Made by a program: the position numbers and the translations under genes
Shown here: piece after piece, positions 60,348 to 64,000 of the stretch
How positions within the stretch are numbered: position 1 is the stretch's first letter
Layout: each line of letters begins with the position of its first letter
Notes under the pieces: generated by a model
The model's database searches: none
Told to the model about the DNA's origin: nothing
Seen by the model: only the letters and a program-made list of their open reading frames with translations
Origin: Sphingobacterium sp. LZ7M1
GTDB taxonomy: Bacteria; Bacteroidota; Bacteroidia; Sphingobacteriales; Sphingobacteriaceae
Length of the DNA: 64,000 bases
Assembly (NCBI RefSeq): GCF_024296865.1
Contig: NZ_CP101134.1
Coordinates: 124,001 to 188,000, forward strand
Direction: 5' to 3'

Positions 60348-61100
60348 ATGATTGGAATTGTTGGAGGTGTCGGTCCATTGGCTGGTGTCGATATCTTAAA
60401 AAAAATAATAGAAGAGACCAATGCAAGAAGAGATCAAGATCACTTACCGGTATTATTATCTTCGCAATCGCATAGAATACCTGATAGAACTGACTATCTT
60501 ATAGGTAAAGAACCTATTAATCCAGGCCTTGCGATTTCTGAAATAGCTTTAGAACTGGAAAGAGCAGGGGCTACCGTTGTAGGGATACCTTGCAATACGG
60601 CCCATTCTCCTCGGATTTTTGAGGTGATCCAAGAGGAATTGGCCAAGCACAATTCTAAAATCCAACTTCTGCATATGGTGGCTGAAACAGCCAAGTTCAT
60701 TCAGGAAAAATTTCCTGGATCAACGGTCGGTGTGCTTTCCACAATCGGAACCCGCAACACCGGTCTATATAAACAGGTTATTGAGAGCTATAATCTGACC
60801 TGTATCGAGCCAAACGATGTGCTTCAGAATAAAGTCCATTCGGCCATTTATGATGAAACCTATGGGATCAAGGCTTTTTCCTCGCCGGTTACCAATCGGG
60901 CGCATGATCAGTTGGTCGCGGCCATCCATGAGTTGAAGGGGCAAGGTGCTCAAGTGATTATCTTGGGATGTACAGAATTGCCTTTGGCCTTGCGTGAAAA
61001 AACTTATTATGGTTTGCCTGTCATTGATCCGAACCGCATCTTAGCAAGGTCGTTGATCCATGCAATAAATCCTACGAAATTGAACCCTGTAGCGGATTAG
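60348..61100 (+). CDS. Aspartate/glutamate racemase-family protein
   Basis: A 250-residue cytosolic protein with MIGIVGGVGPLAGVDILKKII at the start. The two catalytic Cys are seen in VGIPCNTAHSPRIF (about residue 82) and IILGCTELPLAL (about residue 208), the arrangement of two-base Asp/Glu racemases. It lies in one transcript with the P1 peptidase and the serine hydrolase, 13 bases after the latter. It probably interconverts D- and L-amino acids released by its partners. Whether it acts on Asp, Glu or another amino acid cannot be said. Confidence 0.9.
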   Translation: MIGIVGGVGPLAGVDILKKIIEETNARRDQDHLPVLLSSQSHRIPDRTDYLIGKEPINPGLAISEIALELERAGATVVGIPCNTAHSPRIFEVIQEELAKHNSKIQLLHMVAETAKFIQEKFPGSTVGVLSTIGTRNTGLYKQVIESYNLTCIEPNDVLQNKVHSAIYDETYGIKAFSSPVTNRAHDQLVAAIHELKGQGAQVIILGCTELPLALREKTYYGLPVIDPNRILARSLIHAINPTKLNPVAD

Positions 61101-61143
61101 GACTAGCTTACGTATTATGTAGACATAATAAAATTTGAAAAAC

Positions 61144-61653
61144 ATGAAACAAAGTAAAGTACCAGCTCTTTTGATTTTAATGCTAGGCTTATTCTTAATG
61201 CCAAATGCATCTAATGCCCAAGAAATGTTAGTGAAAGTAAATACCGATATTTTCCCAGCTCCTGAAAAAGGCTTTAAAAGAATGGTCATTGAAGTACCTT
61301 ACTCTGAAGCGGACAACAATAAAAAGATTGAATTCAGTGTAGGTAAGATGATGGAAGTTGACGGTTGTAACCATTTTGGATTAAATGGCACGATCGAAAC
61401 TAAAGATTTGGAAGGTTGGGGATACAATTACTATGTATTCAAAACCAACGGAGATGTAATTTCTACCCAAATGGCATGTCCTGGTGCACCTGCAAGAAAT
61501 CTTTTCGTATCGGCGCAGCCTACTCTGGTACAATACAATGGTAAAATGCCGATCGTAGTCTATGTTCCTGAAGAATATGATGTACGATTCAAGATCTATA
61601 CAAGTACAGACGAGGTTTACCGTGCGATGGAAGACAAACCTAGCAAAAAGTAA
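61144..61653 (+). CDS. eco: Ecotin-family serine protease inhibitor
   Basis: A 169-residue periplasmic inhibitor. The signal MKQSKVPALLILMLGLFLMPNASNAQ starts at the ATG at 61144; an upstream TTG at 61135 is ignored. The body matches ecotin: FPAPEKGFKRMVIEVP, VDGCNHFGLNG, LEGWGYNYYVF and STQMACPG, with the disulfide pair Cys in VDGC and MAC. The reactive loop has Gln where E. coli ecotin has Met84 at P1 (STMM there, STQM here; residue 109 of the precursor). It is 43 bases after the racemase and probably belongs to the same transcript. Confidence 0.93.
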   Translation: MKQSKVPALLILMLGLFLMPNASNAQEMLVKVNTDIFPAPEKGFKRMVIEVPYSEADNNKKIEFSVGKMMEVDGCNHFGLNGTIETKDLEGWGYNYYVFKTNGDVISTQMACPGAPARNLFVSAQPTLVQYNGKMPIVVYVPEEYDVRFKIYTSTDEVYRAMEDKPSKK

Positions 61654-61676
61654 TCCCTCGATTCAATAAAAGACTT

Positions 61677-61714
61677 AAAAACCCAGACATGAATATGACC
61701 TGGGTTTTTGTTTT
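61677..61714 (+). terminator. Terminator after ecotin
   Basis: AAAAACCCAG and CTGGGTTTTT form a perfect 10-bp stem with a 13-base loop, followed by a T-rich run. Confidence 0.88.
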
Positions 61715-61744
61715 ATTGCTTATTTTTATTCTTCAGGCAATAAT

Positions 61745-63154
61745 ATGGCAAATAATACCCTTTCAGAAATAGACAAAATCTACCAGTCCCAACTTAAAAA
61801 CAAATCGGCTATAAAACATAGTACCGCTTATAAAAGAATAGGTTGGATCAAGAAATTATTAGATACCATCAATAGGGAAGAAAAGGCCATTGAGCAGGCT
61901 CTATACCAAGATTTTCATAAATCTGGAATTGAAACGGCCATTACTGAGATTTTGGTGGTACAGCTGGAGCTGAAACATATCGCCAAGAAACTACGTGGCT
62001 GGATGAAGGACAAGAAGGTTCGTCGTTCATTGGTGATGCCCAATGTCAGCGCCTATTTGCATTATGAGCCCAAAGGAAACGCATTGATCATCACGCCATG
62101 GAATTACCCCTTTCAGCTCCCGTTAGTCCATCTGGCGGCCTGTATTGCCGCAGGTAACACAGCTATACTAAAGCTCTCTGAATTTTCTCCGAATAGCAAC
62201 CAAGTCCTTAAAAAAATAATAGCCGAAGTCTTTCCAACTGATCATATTGCAGTCATTGAAGGAGCTGTTGAGGAAACGACCCATCTCCTGAACCTAAAGT
62301 TCGATCATATCCATTTTACAGGTTCGTCCAAAGTGGGAAAGATCGTTATGGAAGCTGCAAGTAAGCACCTCACGGATATTACCTTGGAACTTGGTGGCAA
62401 GTCTCCAGCGGTAATCGATAAGAATGTGAATCTGAGGCAGGTCGTTAAAAACCTGATCTGGGCCAAGTTTATCAATGCAGGGCAGACCTGTATTGCTCCA
62501 GATTACATCCTTGCCCATAGGCATCAGAAACAGCAGCTTGAAGAGGTTTTTAAGATCGAAATCGAAGAAGCTTTCGGTAAGGATGCGTTTAATTCACCGG
62601 ATTATGCCCGAATAATTAACGAAAAACAGTTTGAAAGGCTTAACCAAGCTCTAGACTCAGCAAAACAATTAGGAGCTAATATCATTGCTGGAGGCAAGAC
62701 CGATGGAAGGACCAAGTACATTGCACCAACGGTAATCACCAATGTGGCCGCCAATAATCCGCTCATGACGGATGAGATCTTTGGCCCCATTCTGCCCATC
62801 GTATATTATGCACAGATTCAAGAAGCCATTGACTTTATCAATGCTAAGGAAAAGCCATTAGCATTGTACGTGTTCAGCAAAGATTCAAATTTCAATAAAC
62901 ATATTATCCGGAATAGCAGTGCTGGATCAACCTGCATAAATGATGCGGTCATACAGATCATGCAACCTAACCTTCCTTTTGGAGGAGTAAACAATTCTGG
63001 TTTGGGACAATCCACGGGTTGGTATGGCTTTAAAGCGTTCTCACATGAAAGAGCCGTTGCCGATGTCAAGATCATCCCGCTGTCTTCTATGTTCTGGTAT
63101 CCTTACACGGAAAAGACCAGTAGGATGTTGCAATGGATTAGGCGTTTATTCTAG
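61745..63154 (+). CDS. Aldehyde dehydrogenase
   Basis: A 469-residue ALDH3-like enzyme. NAD(P)-binding elements are PKGNALIITPWNYPFQLPL and HFTGSSKVGKIV. The catalytic Glu is in LELGGKSP (about residue 217) and the nucleophile Cys in NAGQTCIAPDY (about 248). It oxidises aliphatic or aromatic aldehydes to acids. The C-terminal PYTEKTSRMLQWIRRLF is typical for class 3 members and may be membrane-associated. Its 3' end overlaps the Rieske gene by 4 bases in convergent orientation. Confidence 0.95.
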   Translation: MANNTLSEIDKIYQSQLKNKSAIKHSTAYKRIGWIKKLLDTINREEKAIEQALYQDFHKSGIETAITEILVVQLELKHIAKKLRGWMKDKKVRRSLVMPNVSAYLHYEPKGNALIITPWNYPFQLPLVHLAACIAAGNTAILKLSEFSPNSNQVLKKIIAEVFPTDHIAVIEGAVEETTHLLNLKFDHIHFTGSSKVGKIVMEAASKHLTDITLELGGKSPAVIDKNVNLRQVVKNLIWAKFINAGQTCIAPDYILAHRHQKQQLEEVFKIEIEEAFGKDAFNSPDYARIINEKQFERLNQALDSAKQLGANIIAGGKTDGRTKYIAPTVITNVAANNPLMTDEIFGPILPIVYYAQIQEAIDFINAKEKPLALYVFSKDSNFNKHIIRNSSAGSTCINDAVIQIMQPNLPFGGVNNSGLGQSTGWYGFKAFSHERAVADVKIIPLSSMFWYPYTEKTSRMLQWIRRLF

Positions 63155-63516
63155 CCAAATATCTTGTTCCAAAGGCTCTTCTTGATGCCTACATAAAAAT
63201 CCCCGTCTTCCTTTTTCAAAGGATAGATCCGGATAAAGTTATGTTGAGGTTCATCTCCTTTGCCAGACTCCAGATTGAATCGATGCCGGTGAAAGGGACA
63301 GACCAATTTACCTTCTTCGCACCATCCTTTTGTCAGATCTGCTCCTGCATGCGGACAGCGACTTGAGGTAACCGATAGGACATCTCCCTCTTTGATCAAA
63401 CAGAGCTTTTTACCAGCCACATGCAAAGCCTTGACATAATTACGGCTCTCATCAATTTTCACAGGCACTTTATGCCATTCTAAATCATCATCTTCAAAAT
63501 TCTCCATCAGCTGCAA
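63151..63516 (-). CDS. Rieske [2Fe-2S] protein
   Basis: A 121-residue protein with Rieske cluster ligands Cys54-x-His56 (CPHAG) and Cys73-x-x-His76 (CPFHRH). The region between is short, and the protein has no signal peptide, so it resembles the ferredoxin-type Rieske components of oxygenases and nitrite reductases. The start could be Met1 (63516) or Met4 (63507). A stand-alone Rieske domain with no oxygenase nearby may carry electrons for a partner elsewhere. Confidence 0.9.
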   Translation of the reverse strand: MQLMENFEDDDLEWHKVPVKIDESRNYVKALHVAGKKLCLIKEGDVLSVTSSRCPHAGADLTKGWCEEGKLVCPFHRHRFNLESGKGDEPQHNFIRIYPLKKEDGDFYVGIKKSLWNKIFG

Positions 63517-63554
63517 GATTTAATAATTTATAGCAAGTTAAGAAATGACATCAA

Positions 63555-63588
63555 CAAAAAAGAGGCAAACCCTTGGGTATGCCTCTTA
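63555..63588 (-). terminator. Terminator of typA
   Basis: On the minus strand AAGAGGC and GCCTCTT pair around an inner CCC/GGG stem and are followed by a run of T, just after the typA stop at 63611. Confidence 0.85.
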
Positions 63589-63610
63589 TATTTTCAGCTA
63601 AAGTTTAATT

Positions 63611-64000
63611 CTAAACGAATTTCTTAGCATTTACTTTACGTTCGTTTTCAGTAAGGTAGATCTTACGCAAGCGGATACTTTGAGGAGTAACCTCGATGTA
63701 TTCGTCAGCTTGGATATATTCCATACATTCTTCCAAAGAGAATTTAATTGCTGGAGCAATACGTGTATTATCATCAGAACCAGATGCACGCATGTTTGTC
63801 AATTGCTTTCCTTTAGTCACGTTGATTGTTAAATCGTTGTCACGGATATGCTCTCCCAAAACCTGTCCTTCATAGATCTCAACACCTGGATCAACGAAGA
63901 AACGACCACGGTCTTGTAATTTATCGATTGAATAAGCCGTTGTAGAACCTGTATCTAATGAGATCAATACACCAGCCATACGACCTGGAATTGTTCCTTT
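63611..64000 (-). CDS. typA: Translational GTPase TypA/BipA, C-terminal part (runs off the window)
   Basis: The C-terminal 130 residues of TypA/BipA; the gene continues past base 64000, so its start is outside the window. The visible part reads GTIPGRMAGVLISLDTGSTTAYSIDKLQDRG, FFVDPGVEIYEGQVLGEHIRDNDLTINVTKGKQLTNMRASGSDDNTRIAPAIKFSLEECMEYIQADEYIEVTP and the end LRKIYLTENERKV, all typical of this GTPase. It binds the ribosome and helps in cold or stress growth. Confidence 0.94.
   Translation of the reverse strand, partial: KGTIPGRMAGVLISLDTGSTTAYSIDKLQDRGRFFVDPGVEIYEGQVLGEHIRDNDLTINVTKGKQLTNMRASGSDDNTRIAPAIKFSLEECMEYIQADEYIEVTPQSIRLRKIYLTENERKVNAKKFV

Noticed and set aside
1-64000. tRNA, rRNA or other RNA genes
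   Set aside because: No cloverleaf with conserved T-loop was seen in the intergenic stretches by eye; a covariance search would be decisive.

Overview
The window looks like a chromosomal piece of a Bacteroidota bacterium, most likely of the Sphingobacteriaceae (Sphingobacterium/Pedobacter-like). The reasons are a gldK/N/L/M gliding and type IX secretion locus, a SusC/SusD pair, several TonB-dependent receptors with N-terminal carboxypeptidase-regulatory-like domains, NagB fused to a PIG-L domain, a DUF4374/PepSY iron-uptake block, AT-rich DNA, and Bacteroidota-type -7 promoter boxes (TAnnTTTG). The genus is an inference. I saw no rRNA, tRNA, CRISPR array, transposase or phage gene.

Layout. 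1-5.8 kb: a small outer-membrane barrel protein, then the T9SS/gliding core in the order gldK-gldN-gldL-gldM, closed by a strong terminator. 5.8-9.2 kb: an AraC regulator divergent from a tightly overlapping four-gene cassette (DoxX-like, DUF2071, membrane-anchored methyltransferase, small membrane protein). 9.4-11.9 kb: a small membrane protein and a leftward four-gene cluster of little-known proteins. 11.9-15.2 kb: an intergenic region with two palindromes, then a TPR/HTH sensor-regulator and a YCF48-like lipoprotein. 15.3-20.2 kb: a SusD/SusC nutrient uptake pair whose SusC carries two regulatory-like domains joined by a T/D/S/Q-rich linker. 20.7-24 kb: a sugar isomerase/epimerase-like TIM barrel, an AraC regulator and an MFS transporter. 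24.6-25.4 kb: a non-coding mosaic of inverted repeats.

25.4-41 kb is mostly housekeeping: a glycosyltransferase, MiaE, RlmN, lipoproteins, a luciferase-like monooxygenase, ComF, VanZ-like, PadR-PspC, an outer-membrane receptor, LOG, UxaC, an SMP-30-like protein and TlpA. 41.2-43.1 kb is NagB-PIG-L. 43.2-52.1 kb is a probable siderophore or heme uptake locus: two TonB-dependent receptors on either side of an AraC regulator, followed by DUF4374 and PepSY proteins. The two receptor promoters are visibly homologous, each with paired GATTG direct repeats and the same -7/+1 region, which suggests one small regulon controlled by the AraC protein between them.

52.2-64 kb: a 4-TM membrane protein, DUF2147, Kbl, an M3 peptidase and DUF4407; then a likely operon of P1-family aminopeptidase, beta-lactamase-fold serine hydrolase, Asp/Glu racemase and ecotin (D-amino-acid or peptide handling plus a protease inhibitor with an altered reactive site); and finally an aldehyde dehydrogenase, a Rieske protein and the C-terminal end of TypA/BipA.

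The most unusual signals are the duplicated receptor promoter with paired operators (43.2/46.7 kb), the CTGTATA palindromes at 12.05 kb, the four-gene overlapping cassette at 6.9-9.2 kb, the ecotin with Gln at its P1 site, and the K-N-L-M gene order in the gld locus.
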